From Winogradskyella haliclonae (lineage in GTDB: Bacteria; Bacteroidota; Bacteroidia; Flavobacteriales; Flavobacteriaceae), in assembly GCF_014635865.1 (NCBI RefSeq), contig NZ_BMDQ01000003.1:186001-250000 (forward strand): a stretch of 64,000 nt of DNA. The letters are read 5' to 3'. Both the position numbers and the translations under genes were made by a program. Under the pieces are notes generated by a model. It was not told where the DNA came from. It did not search any database and saw only the letters and a list, made by a program, of their open reading frames with translations. Positions 19,362-27,300 of the stretch are shown one piece after another. How positions within the stretch are numbered: position 1 is the first letter of the stretch; every line of letters starts with the position of its first letter.

Positions 19362-19394
19362 TGTGTATATTTAGGTCTCAAAATCTAGAAATAA

Positions 19395-20576
19395 ATGAAA
19401 TCTATACTATATCTTTTTGCATTTGCCTTCACGACCACTACTCTAGCCCAAAACACTGAAGTTTACCTTTTTGACATTTCAAATTCTAATGGAGAATTAT
19501 CACTAAGCAATCAACGAAATGTGTCTAGTAATGACGGCTATGACAATCAGCCTAGTTTTTATAACGATAATATTTTAGCATTTGCTTCTACAAGAAATGG
19601 ACAAACAGACATTGCCAAATACAGCATTAGAGACAAAGCCATTACATTTTTAAATAGCACACCAAATGGTGGTGAATATTCGCCATTAAAAATCCCAAAT
19701 TCTAAAGATATCTCAGCAGTTAGGCTCGATAATGATGGCAAGCAACGTCTGTACCGCTACGATTTTAAAACAGGAAAATCTACAGAAATCATTAAAGATT
19801 TGGTTGTAGCTTATTACTCTTGGTATGATGAGAATACAGTTGTTTCTGCAGTTATTGAAGATGATGGATTAAACCTATTTGTAACAGATATCAAAGCCCA
19901 AAAGAGTAGAAAATATGCTACAAATGTTGGGCGCTCATTTCATAAAATACCAAATTCAAAACTGGTAAGTTTTGTCTCTAAAGAAGCGGAAGATAAATGG
20001 ACATTAAAATCTTTAAATCCTCATACTGGAGAAACTAAAGTCATTATGCAATTACCAAATAAAATTGAGGATGTATGTTGGTTAATAGATGGTAGTGTCA
20101 TTATTCCTATCAATAATGTGGTTTACAAATTCAACCCAAAGAAAGATGAACGCTTTAGTACATTAGCTAATTTTCAAGACGACAATCTTCAAAAAATAAC
20201 ACGCATTAGCACTAACGAGATTGGTACCATGTTAACACTAGTCTCAGAGGTATCTCCAGAGGTAATTGTACAAAAACAATTAGATGCTTACAATGCCAGA
20301 GATATCGATGCGTTTATGGCAACGTACTCTAAGGATATAAAACTATATAACTTCCCTAACGAACTACGTACCGAAGGCCAAGAGGCTATGAAAAACTCAT
20401 ACAAAGGCTTTTTTGAAACTACACCAGACCTCAACTGTAAAATTTTAAAACGTATAGTAACTGGTAATAAAGTTATTGACCATGAATTTATAACTGCCAA
20501 TGGTAATACCTTTAAAGCCGTTGCCATTTACGAAGTTGAAAATGGATTAATAAGCAAAGTCACTTTTGTGAGATAG
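19395..20576 (+). CDS. Secreted beta-propeller protein with a SnoaL-like C-terminal domain
   Basis: A 393-residue protein with a signal peptide (MKSILYLFAFAFTTTTLAQ). The first about 270 residues look like a TolB/PD40-type propeller (FASTRNGQTDIAKYSI, NDGKQRLYRYDF). The last about 110 residues, from VIVQKQLDAYNARDIDAFMA onward, form an NTF2/SnoaL-like cone fold. This combination suggests a periplasmic sensor or small-molecule binding protein rather than a known enzyme. It is monocistronic. The domain calls rest on sequence pattern only. Confidence 0.65.
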   Translation: MKSILYLFAFAFTTTTLAQNTEVYLFDISNSNGELSLSNQRNVSSNDGYDNQPSFYNDNILAFASTRNGQTDIAKYSIRDKAITFLNSTPNGGEYSPLKIPNSKDISAVRLDNDGKQRLYRYDFKTGKSTEIIKDLVVAYYSWYDENTVVSAVIEDDGLNLFVTDIKAQKSRKYATNVGRSFHKIPNSKLVSFVSKEAEDKWTLKSLNPHTGETKVIMQLPNKIEDVCWLIDGSVIIPINNVVYKFNPKKDERFSTLANFQDDNLQKITRISTNEIGTMLTLVSEVSPEVIVQKQLDAYNARDIDAFMATYSKDIKLYNFPNELRTEGQEAMKNSYKGFFETTPDLNCKILKRIVTGNKVIDHEFITANGNTFKAVAIYEVENGLISKVTFVR

Positions 20577-20598
20577 TGTAACATTATACTATCTTTAA
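20571..20598 (+). terminator. Weak hairpin overlapping the stop codon
   Basis: Seven-base arms AGATAGT (20571-20577) and ACTATCT (20588-20594) with a short TTTA tail. The T-tract is poor, so termination may be partial. Confidence 0.35.
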
Positions 20599-20642
20599 AC
20601 ACAAATAGTTAACCAACCTCAACTACACCATCAACCTAACGT

Positions 20643-20663
20643 ACTTGTTTATTCTAAACAAGT
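20643..20663. promoter_or_regulatory. Perfect palindrome upstream of the cyclase gene
   Basis: Nine-base arms ACTTGTTTA and TAAACAAGT with a 3-base centre. It ends 7 bases before TACCTTTTG (20669-20677), a -7-like element with one extra base, and 45 bases before the cyclase ATG. Lacking a T-tail, it is more likely an operator than a terminator. No regulator gene is adjacent. Confidence 0.5.
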
Positions 20664-20707
20664 GACTGTACCTTTTGTATCATTTTTTACTTAAATGCAT
20701 TCTAAAT

Positions 20708-21511
20708 ATGAAACTTAATATTTTCTATTTATCAGCTTTCTTATGTTTATTCATGTCTTGTAATAAGACACAAGAGAAAGTAATTACCAAAACTAAAATT
20801 ATTGATTTAAGTCATACCTTTTCTGAAGAGACCGTGTATTGGGTAACAGCTAAGGAATTTAAATTAGATATCGTAGCCAAAGGAGATACAGACAAAGGTT
20901 TTTTTTATGCTGCTAATAATTTTGAAACTGCCGAGCACGGCGGCACACACATAGATGCACCGATTCACTTCTCAAAAGGCAAGCAATCCGTTGAAGAAAT
21001 CCCATTAAATAAACTCATAGGCCAAGCCATTAAGGTTGATGTTACCGCAAACGCTTCAAATAATCCTGATTATTTAATCAGTGTGAAAGATTTTACCAAT
21101 TGGGAAAAAACAAATGGCACAATCCCAGAAGGTGCTATAGTACTTCTAGAAACTGGTCATTCTAAGCACTATCCTGATAAGCTAAAATATTTAGGTACTG
21201 ACCAACGTGGTCCTGAAGCCGTAAAGTTGTTACATTTTCCTGGGCTTTCATCAGAAGCAGCCACATGGCTAGTAGAAAATAGAAACATTAATGCCATTGG
21301 TATAGATACGCCTAGTATAGATTATGGGCAATCAGAGTACTTTAAAAGCCATGTTATCTTATTGTCAGAAAATATTCCTGCTTTTGAGAACATCACTAAT
21401 CTGGATCAACTACCGTTGAAAGATTTTGAAGTTATTGCCTTACCCATGAAAATTAAAGATGGTAGTGGCGCACCATTACGAATTATTGCTAAAGTAAAAG
21501 AAGAAATATGA
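20708..21511 (+). CDS. Cyclase-family lipoprotein (kynurenine formamidase-like fold)
   Basis: A 267-residue protein. The lipobox (LFMSC, Cys 16) predicts lipidation. The signature EHGGTHIDAPIHF is the HxGTHxDxPxH metal-binding motif of the cyclase/KynB family, whose members hydrolyse formamides, imidazoles or polyketide-like esters with Zn or Mn. The ATG at 20708 gives a proper lipoprotein signal; an upstream TTG at 20675 would only add a non-signal extension. The stop overlaps the start of the first DUF6090 gene. The substrate is unknown, and tryptophan catabolism is not supported because no other kyn gene is near. Confidence 0.8.
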   Translation: MKLNIFYLSAFLCLFMSCNKTQEKVITKTKIIDLSHTFSEETVYWVTAKEFKLDIVAKGDTDKGFFYAANNFETAEHGGTHIDAPIHFSKGKQSVEEIPLNKLIGQAIKVDVTANASNNPDYLISVKDFTNWEKTNGTIPEGAIVLLETGHSKHYPDKLKYLGTDQRGPEAVKLLHFPGLSSEAATWLVENRNINAIGIDTPSIDYGQSEYFKSHVILLSENIPAFENITNLDQLPLKDFEVIALPMKIKDGSGAPLRIIAKVKEEI

Positions 21512-22233
21512 TTAAGTTCTTCCGTCATATCCGTCGCTCATTAATTAACCAAAACAAAATAGGAAAATACTTTAAATATGCCATTGGTGAGATATTGCTT
21601 GTAGTTATGGGAATACTTATAGCCCTTCAGATTAACACGTGGAACACTCAAAGATTAGATGGTTTAAAGGAAAAGGCAATTCTTAAAGAATTGCATAAGG
21701 AGTTTTTAGGTAATAAAATTCAGTTCGATACTGTTAAGTTGGTTCATACAAGATCTATGAAATCTCTTAATACCATTATTGATGCTATGCCTCTCACCAA
21801 AGAAAATGTATTTAACTTAATAGATACTTTCGAATATGCTCTACATACGTTTACCTTCAATCCTTCCAGTGGTGTTGTAAACTCTTTGATTGCTTCTGGG
21901 AATTATGAACTTATTAAAAACGATACTTTACGAAATTATTTGGTGACTTGGAATGATGTTTATCAAGACTTTTTAGAGGAAGAGCTTAACCATCAAAAAT
22001 ACAGGTATGAAGTTATGGACCCTCATTCTGCACTGAATACAGATGCAATTATGCTTAATAAAGGGGATCAAAAAGCAATAGATTATACTATAGACTATGT
22101 AGTATCTCGTGAATTTAGAGGTCATCTCACTGTTATTAAAGGAAGGCTTCAAAATATTATAACCGACTTAGAACAAAAGACAGTAGAAAATCATATAAAC
22201 GAAATTATTAGACTTACCCAGACCAATGATTAA
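21508..22233 (+). CDS. DUF6090 family membrane protein, paralogue 1
   Basis: A 241-residue protein with the conserved family N-terminus: MIKFFRHIRRSL, then GKYFKYAIGE, then a membrane helix ILLVVMGILIALQINTWN (about residues 28-45). The rest is a predominantly helical extracytoplasmic region with no catalytic motif. Its ATG overlaps the cyclase stop (ATGA), and its own end overlaps the next paralogue by 8 bases. The family is abundant in Flavobacteriaceae and has no known function. Confidence 0.85.
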   Translation: MIKFFRHIRRSLINQNKIGKYFKYAIGEILLVVMGILIALQINTWNTQRLDGLKEKAILKELHKEFLGNKIQFDTVKLVHTRSMKSLNTIIDAMPLTKENVFNLIDTFEYALHTFTFNPSSGVVNSLIASGNYELIKNDTLRNYLVTWNDVYQDFLEEELNHQKYRYEVMDPHSALNTDAIMLNKGDQKAIDYTIDYVVSREFRGHLTVIKGRLQNIITDLEQKTVENHINEIIRLTQTND

Positions 22234-22933
22234 ATTCTTCCGACATATTAGAAAATTCTTAATAGAACAAAACAAAATGAGAAAATACTTTAAATACGCT
22301 ATTGGAGAAATAATACTTGTAGTTATTGGGATTTTGATTGCTTTACAGATTAATAATTGGAATGAAAAAAATAATCAAAATAATACGCTTCAAAATACAT
22401 ATAGTATGATTGTTAATGATTTAGAGACAGATATTACAAAGGTTAGACAAACTCTAGAGTTCTATAAAGAAAAAGAACCTTATTTAAAGCATGTACTTGA
22501 TGGTAAACTTACTAAAAAAGACTATTCTGATTCTTCGTATTTTAATTTAATCACCTATTCACCCGATTATTCTGTAACCACCAGAGGATTTAATTTACTC
22601 CATAGTTCTGTAGATAATGGTGTAATAAAAGACAGTCTGCAAATTTCTATTACAGAGTTTTATACGTCAACAATTAATAGGTTTGAATTTCTTAGAAATT
22701 ATATCATAGAAGATATTGGAGATAATTTTGCGTACTGGAAAACTAATTTTGATTGGTATCCTGACTACATCATGCGTAATAATTTAGCTGGATTTACAGA
22801 GTATACCATAAACAACCCTGATTATAAGAATAGAATTGCTAACTATTATTTTGTTCATTATGATATTGCCATCAAGTATTTAAATGAATTTTTAGAAAAT
22901 GCCGATAAAGTCATTAAAGCGCTAAAACAATGA
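22226..22933 (+). CDS. DUF6090 family membrane protein, paralogue 2
   Basis: A 235-residue paralogue with the short, insert-free N-terminus (MIKFFRHIRKFL, then RKYFKYAIGE, then IILVVIGILIALQINNWN). After the helix it diverges strongly from its neighbours, being rich in Asn, Tyr and Asp. It starts 8 bases inside paralogue 1 and ends with a 4-base ATGA overlap into paralogue 3, so the four genes are translated as a coupled unit. Confidence 0.85.
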   Translation: MIKFFRHIRKFLIEQNKMRKYFKYAIGEIILVVIGILIALQINNWNEKNNQNNTLQNTYSMIVNDLETDITKVRQTLEFYKEKEPYLKHVLDGKLTKKDYSDSSYFNLITYSPDYSVTTRGFNLLHSSVDNGVIKDSLQISITEFYTSTINRFEFLRNYIIEDIGDNFAYWKTNFDWYPDYIMRNNLAGFTEYTINNPDYKNRIANYYFVHYDIAIKYLNEFLENADKVIKALKQ

Positions 22934-23778
22934 TTAAATTCTTCCGTCATATTCGCCGTTCACTCCTAAATGAAAACAAAATGGGTAAACCAGCCTTGCC
23001 AGACTCGACGTCAGGCAGACTAGGCAGGTACTTTAAATATGCTATTGGAGAAGTTGTTCTTGTAATGATCGGGATTTTGTTGGCATTACAAATTAACAAC
23101 TGGAATCAGAATCGTCTTAATGCAAACATAGAATCACTATACTATAAAAGACTTTTAGATGATGTTAGAGAAGAAGAACAAATTCTTCAGGCTATTATTA
23201 ATTATTCTAATCAAGTTACTTTTCATGCAAAAAAAGCAATAGCAGTTTTCGAAAACTCTTCAAAGGCTTCCGATAATCCTGTTGAAAATATAGTAGACCT
23301 GTATCAAGCAAGTCAGTTTACAGATTCATATTCTGCAAAATCAACTTTTAAAGAGTTAATTGCTTCTGGTCAAATTAACCTCCTGCAAAATGACAGTATA
23401 AAAACTGCATTAATTAGGTACTATGATGCGGAATGGTCTGAATCTGGAACCTTTACATTTGAAAATAGGTATAGAGAAAATTTGAGAGGAAAAATGCCAG
23501 ATGATATTCAAACCCAGATTCGATTGAATTGTGGCGATATATATCTAAAAAAAGGTAACAGTTATCTTATAAGCTTACCTGACAAGTGTAATATTGATCT
23601 CGATCTTAATATTGCAAAATCCGTTATAGACGAGTTGCGTATGGACGAGAGTTTAAAAAAAGATTTAAGGTATTTGATTGGTAACGAGGTAGGAAAAATG
23701 AATGATTTAAAACCAATACAAAAGCAACTGAATAACCTTATTTCACTTTTAGAAGAAATTAATAATGAAAATCAATGA
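22930..23778 (+). CDS. DUF6090 family membrane protein, paralogue 3 (with in-frame insert)
   Basis: A 282-residue paralogue. Thirteen residues (PALPDSTSGRLGR) are inserted between the basic N-terminus and the conserved YFKYAIGE block, encoded by a 39-base imperfect palindrome at 22990-23028. The membrane helix VVLVMIGILLALQINNWN follows. The C-terminal region contains two cysteines (RLNCGDIY, PDKCNID) not shared by the neighbours. It is coupled to both flanking paralogues by ATGA overlaps. Confidence 0.85.
   Translation: MIKFFRHIRRSLLNENKMGKPALPDSTSGRLGRYFKYAIGEVVLVMIGILLALQINNWNQNRLNANIESLYYKRLLDDVREEEQILQAIINYSNQVTFHAKKAIAVFENSSKASDNPVENIVDLYQASQFTDSYSAKSTFKELIASGQINLLQNDSIKTALIRYYDAEWSESGTFTFENRYRENLRGKMPDDIQTQIRLNCGDIYLKKGNSYLISLPDKCNIDLDLNIAKSVIDELRMDESLKKDLRYLIGNEVGKMNDLKPIQKQLNNLISLLEEINNENQ
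22990..23028. repeat. 39-base palindromic insert in a coding sequence, copy 1
   Basis: An extra 39 bases relative to paralogues 1 and 2, keeping the frame. The ends can pair (GCCT with AGGC, outer CC with GG, 11 of 16 arm positions), with GACGTC at the core. Copy 2 at 23835-23873 differs by one base. Confidence 0.75.
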
Positions 23779-24539
23779 TTAAATTCTTCCGTCATATTCG
23801 TCGCTCACTTTTAGAACAAAACAAAATGGTTAAACCAGCCTTGCCAGACTCAACGTCAGGCAGACTAGGCAGGTATTTTAAATATGCTATTGGTGAAATA
23901 CTCCTTGTCGTCATTGGAATTCTATTAGCGCTTCAGATTAACAACTGGAATGAATCTAACAAAGCCAAGAAAACAGAAATTTATGTGTTAACCGAAATTC
24001 TAAACAACCTTGAAGAAGATGGCGATATACTTAAACACATGATACAAAAAAGAGAGAAGGCAAAAACTTCTGTATCAAAAATGATATCTTATTTAGAAGA
24101 GTCGATTATTTCGCAGGATTCCTTAGAAGCTGATTTACTAAATATGTTAACTTTTGAACGTTATTTTCCAATAAATAATGGTTATGAAATATGCAAATCA
24201 AAAGGATTAGAGCTTTCAAACAACTTACTAATTTCAAAAATATCACGCTACTACAATTATGAGCAGCCTAAGGCAAACAAAAGCATTATCGATGTGGAAA
24301 ATGCTATTTTGGAGATCCTTGAAGACACAAAAAGTATAAGCCGTTATATTGAAGTGTTAACGCTTAACGAAGAAATAAAACTCACAAATTACCAAGACAC
24401 CCAGTTCTTGGCGGAACTCAAAACAGAAACTGTAGCCTTTAAAAACAATAATGTAGGGACATTGTCAGTCATTAAAGATTTATATGACATTAATAAATCA
24501 TTGAGAAATGAAATTAGAGATGAAATAGGACATGATTAA
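23775..24539 (+). CDS. DUF6090 family membrane protein, paralogue 4 (with in-frame insert)
   Basis: A 254-residue paralogue carrying the same 13-residue insert as paralogue 3, encoded at 23835-23873, followed by YFKYAIGE and the helix ILLVVIGILLALQINNWN. The C-terminal part is acidic and helical (EILNNLEEDGDILKHM). It overlaps paralogue 3 by ATGA. Its last bases overlap a further ATGATTAAATTCT start (24532), a 12-codon remnant of yet another family member. Confidence 0.85.
   Translation: MIKFFRHIRRSLLEQNKMVKPALPDSTSGRLGRYFKYAIGEILLVVIGILLALQINNWNESNKAKKTEIYVLTEILNNLEEDGDILKHMIQKREKAKTSVSKMISYLEESIISQDSLEADLLNMLTFERYFPINNGYEICKSKGLELSNNLLISKISRYYNYEQPKANKSIIDVENAILEILEDTKSISRYIEVLTLNEEIKLTNYQDTQFLAELKTETVAFKNNNVGTLSVIKDLYDINKSLRNEIRDEIGHD
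23835..23873. repeat. 39-base palindromic insert in a coding sequence, copy 2
   Basis: Identical to the element at 22990-23028 except for one base in the core (GACGTC there, AACGTC here). It sits at the same codon position in the paralogue, so it was either inserted before the duplication or moved by conversion. Confidence 0.75.
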
Positions 24540-24567
24540 ATTCTATAGAAAATATGGATGGATTTGA
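24532..24567 (+). pseudogene. Remnant of a fifth DUF6090 start
   Basis: ATGATTAAATTCT, identical to the start of paralogues 2-4, opens a frame MIKFYRKYGWI that ends after 11 codons. It overlaps the stop of paralogue 4 in the same ATGA manner, so it looks like a truncated fifth tandem unit. Confidence 0.5.
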
Positions 24568-24673
24568 CATTGTAATGGTCATTGCCATTATCCTTTTTGC
24601 AAGATTAGGCGTTCGCTTAGTTACAGGATATATAAAACTTAAAAAAGACGAAGAAAACTATAAAGAAGACTAA
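24554..24673 (+). CDS. Small single-span membrane protein (39 aa)
   Basis: A short frame: MDGFDIVMVIAIILFARLG, then VRLVTGYIKLKKDEENYKED. One membrane helix near residues 4-20 and a charged cytoplasmic tail make a plausible small membrane protein, similar in layout to CcoS-like or phage-shock-type miniproteins. No named family was recognised. It starts 14 bases after the end of DUF6090 paralogue 4 and may be in the same transcript. Confidence 0.45.
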   Translation: MDGFDIVMVIAIILFARLGVRLVTGYIKLKKDEENYKED

Positions 24674-24734
24674 ATTGTCCTCTAATAACATTACATAAAC
24701 GTTATAATAGTAGAACTATAAACGCATTAAAAAA

Positions 24735-25886
24735 ATGAAATCTTTATCCACGCTAATTTTATCGCTATTTACTTTAGCACTATCTGCTCAAGACAAAACC
24801 TTAGAACCTAAGCTAGAAAACATCTCTTGGATTGCTGGCACATGGCACGGTGAGGCATTTGGAGGTAAAACCGAAGAAATCTGGAGCAAACCATCTGGTG
24901 GCTCAATGATGGCAACTTTTAAACTCATAAGTGAAGGCAAAGTCATGTTTTATGAGATTGAAGTGATTCGTGAAATAGAAAATAACCTCATTCTTCAGTT
25001 AAAACACTTTAACAACGATCTTAAAGGTTGGGAAACCAAAGATGAAACCGTAGACTTTCCGCTAAAATATATTACCGAAAACAAAGTGGTATTTGAAGGT
25101 ATGTCTTTTGAAAAAGTCTCTGAGAACGAAATGAATGTCTATGTTGACGTCAAGGAAAACGGCAAAGTAGAAACTGTAAAATTCAATTACAAAAAAGATT
25201 TACCTCTAACAAAGCCTGTGAAACAGCTAATAGAAGTAAAAAAAGCAAAAGCACAACCAATTATAGACGGAAAAGCAAATGAGCCAATCTGGAAGAATTC
25301 GCAATGGCATCCAATTGATCAATTGTGGTTAGGTGAACCATATACAAAAGACGATTTTCAAGGACGTTATAAGCTCACATGGACCAAAGAAGCACTTTAT
25401 TTGTTGGCAGAAATTAAAGACGATAAGCTTGTAGATAACTACAAAGACCCCCTAAAAAGCTGGTGGGATGAAGATTGCTTAGAAGTTTTTATTGACGAAG
25501 ATAATAGTGGCGGTAATCATCAATACAATCATTCTGCATTTGCATATCATATAGATTTAGAAGGTAATGTGGTAGATGTTACACCACAAAAGGAAGGCAA
25601 ACTATACAATTCTCATATCGCATCTCAAAGAACTACAAATGGCAATACATCCATGTGGGAAGTCAAGATTCTACTTTTTGACAAATCGTATAAAGACAAC
25701 AGTAATAATACCTCTGTAGAATTAAAAAGTGGTAAAAATATAGGTTTTGCTTTAGCCTATTGCGATAATGATAATAGTGAACATCGCGAAAATTTTATTG
25801 GATCTATACCAGTAGAAGGTGCCGATAAAGATAGAGGTTGGATTGATGCAACTATTTTTGGGACTTTGCTCTTATTAGAACACTAA
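24735..25886 (+). CDS. Secreted protein: DUF6265-like domain plus CBM9-like domain
   Basis: A 383-residue protein with a signal peptide (MKSLSTLILSLFTLALSAQ). Residues about 25-150 (ENISWIAGTWHGEAFGG, EEIWSKPSGGSMMATF) resemble the DUF6265 lipocalin-like domain. Residues about 170-380 resemble a family 9 carbohydrate-binding/DOMON-like module (PIIDGKANEPIWKNSQWHPI, SWWDEDCLEVFIDEDNSGG). Such modules bind sugars or heme. No catalytic domain is present. A role in glycan recognition is possible but unproved. Confidence 0.7.
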   Translation: MKSLSTLILSLFTLALSAQDKTLEPKLENISWIAGTWHGEAFGGKTEEIWSKPSGGSMMATFKLISEGKVMFYEIEVIREIENNLILQLKHFNNDLKGWETKDETVDFPLKYITENKVVFEGMSFEKVSENEMNVYVDVKENGKVETVKFNYKKDLPLTKPVKQLIEVKKAKAQPIIDGKANEPIWKNSQWHPIDQLWLGEPYTKDDFQGRYKLTWTKEALYLLAEIKDDKLVDNYKDPLKSWWDEDCLEVFIDEDNSGGNHQYNHSAFAYHIDLEGNVVDVTPQKEGKLYNSHIASQRTTNGNTSMWEVKILLFDKSYKDNSNNTSVELKSGKNIGFALAYCDNDNSEHRENFIGSIPVEGADKDRGWIDATIFGTLLLLEH

Positions 25887-25968
25887 TAGAAACGTAATTA
25901 ACAAATATTTAAAAGCGATTCTTTAGCTAAAGACTTATTTTTAAGGCTGAAAAACAACCACCATCCTT

Positions 25969-27300
25969 ATGAAAAAAATAATTCTTGCTTTAGCACTAAT
26001 CAATTTTGCTTTTAGTCAATCGCAAACAGACTCAAAACTATACGATATTATTGATGCTGTTTCTGAAGAGCGTTTAAGAAATGATGTCAAAACTTTAGCA
26101 GATTTTGGCACACGTCATACATTAAGTGATACCCTATCAGATACCCGTGGTATTGGCGCTGCACGTCGTTGGATAAAAGGACAGTTTGATGCTATTTCAA
26201 AAGATTGCAACAACTGTTTGGAGGTTTTTTACCAACAAGATTTAGTCAAAAAAGGCACAAATCAGCGTATTATTAAAGATGTTATGGTTGTCAATGTAGT
26301 TGCCATACAGCGAGGTACAAAATACCCAAATCGTTTTATCATAATGAGTGGTGACATAGATTCTCGGGTATCAGACCCAACAGATTTTACTTCGGATTCA
26401 CCGGGTGCTAACGATAATGCTACCGGAATGGCTGGAGCTATTGAAGCAGCACGTGTATTGTCTAAATATCAATTTGAGAGTAGTATTATCTATGTTGGTC
26501 TTTCGGGAGAAGAGCAAGGCTTATTTGGCGGACAAGGTTTAGCAAAATATGCTCAAGACAACAATTGGGATATTATTGGCATACTTAATAATGATATGAT
26601 CGGAAACATTACAGGTGTTGATGGCGTAATAGATAACCGTACCTTCCGTATTTTTTCTGAACCTGTTCCAGCAAATGAGAGTGAAAGAGCACGTCGCGCA
26701 AGACGCTTTTATGGTGGTGAGGTCGATGGTATTTCGCGTCAATTGGCACGTTATGTTCATAAAGCCGTAAAAACATATATGCCCGAAATGAACCCAATGA
26801 TGGTTTACCGTTTAGATCGTTTTGGTCGTGGTGGTCATCACAGACCATTTAACGATGTTGGCTTTGCGGGTATCCGTATTATGGAAGCTCACGAAAATTA
26901 CACACAACAGCACCAAGATATAAGAACGGAAGATGGCATTAACTACGGTGATACATTTGAGCACGTAAACTTTCCGTATTGTAAAAAGTTAACTGCAGTA
27001 AATGCAATTAATTTAGCAAGCATTGCTTCTGCCCCACCAGCGCCTAAAAATGTTGGTATTGGTGGTATTGTTCAGCCTTCAGCAAAATTTAGTTGGGATA
27101 AAGTAGATGGTGCTGTAGGTTACAAGATTTATTGGAGAGATACCACATCGCCTACTTGGGATAACAGCAGGTTTGTTGGCGATGTATCAGAATATACGTT
27201 GGATGGTATCGTCGTTGATAATTTCTTTTTTGGTGTTGCAGCTGTTGGTAAAGACGGACATGAGAGCATGGTCACTTTCCCTAATAAGATTATTAGATAA
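25969..27300 (+). CDS. Secreted M28-family peptidase with fibronectin III-like tail
   Basis: A 443-residue protein with a signal peptide (MKKIILALALINFAFSQ). It has the M28 two-zinc core: PGANDNATGMAGAIEAARVL near residue 145, the catalytic Glu pair in SGEEQGLFGGQGLA near 179, and NNDMIGN near 208. The usual first zinc ligand (HxDS) is replaced by Asp in SGDIDSRVSD near 127, so metal binding may differ. The last about 90 residues, from PPAPKNVGIGGI, form a fibronectin III-like domain. The next gene starts on the base after its stop. Confidence 0.85.
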   Translation: MKKIILALALINFAFSQSQTDSKLYDIIDAVSEERLRNDVKTLADFGTRHTLSDTLSDTRGIGAARRWIKGQFDAISKDCNNCLEVFYQQDLVKKGTNQRIIKDVMVVNVVAIQRGTKYPNRFIIMSGDIDSRVSDPTDFTSDSPGANDNATGMAGAIEAARVLSKYQFESSIIYVGLSGEEQGLFGGQGLAKYAQDNNWDIIGILNNDMIGNITGVDGVIDNRTFRIFSEPVPANESERARRARRFYGGEVDGISRQLARYVHKAVKTYMPEMNPMMVYRLDRFGRGGHHRPFNDVGFAGIRIMEAHENYTQQHQDIRTEDGINYGDTFEHVNFPYCKKLTAVNAINLASIASAPPAPKNVGIGGIVQPSAKFSWDKVDGAVGYKIYWRDTTSPTWDNSRFVGDVSEYTLDGIVVDNFFFGVAAVGKDGHESMVTFPNKIIR

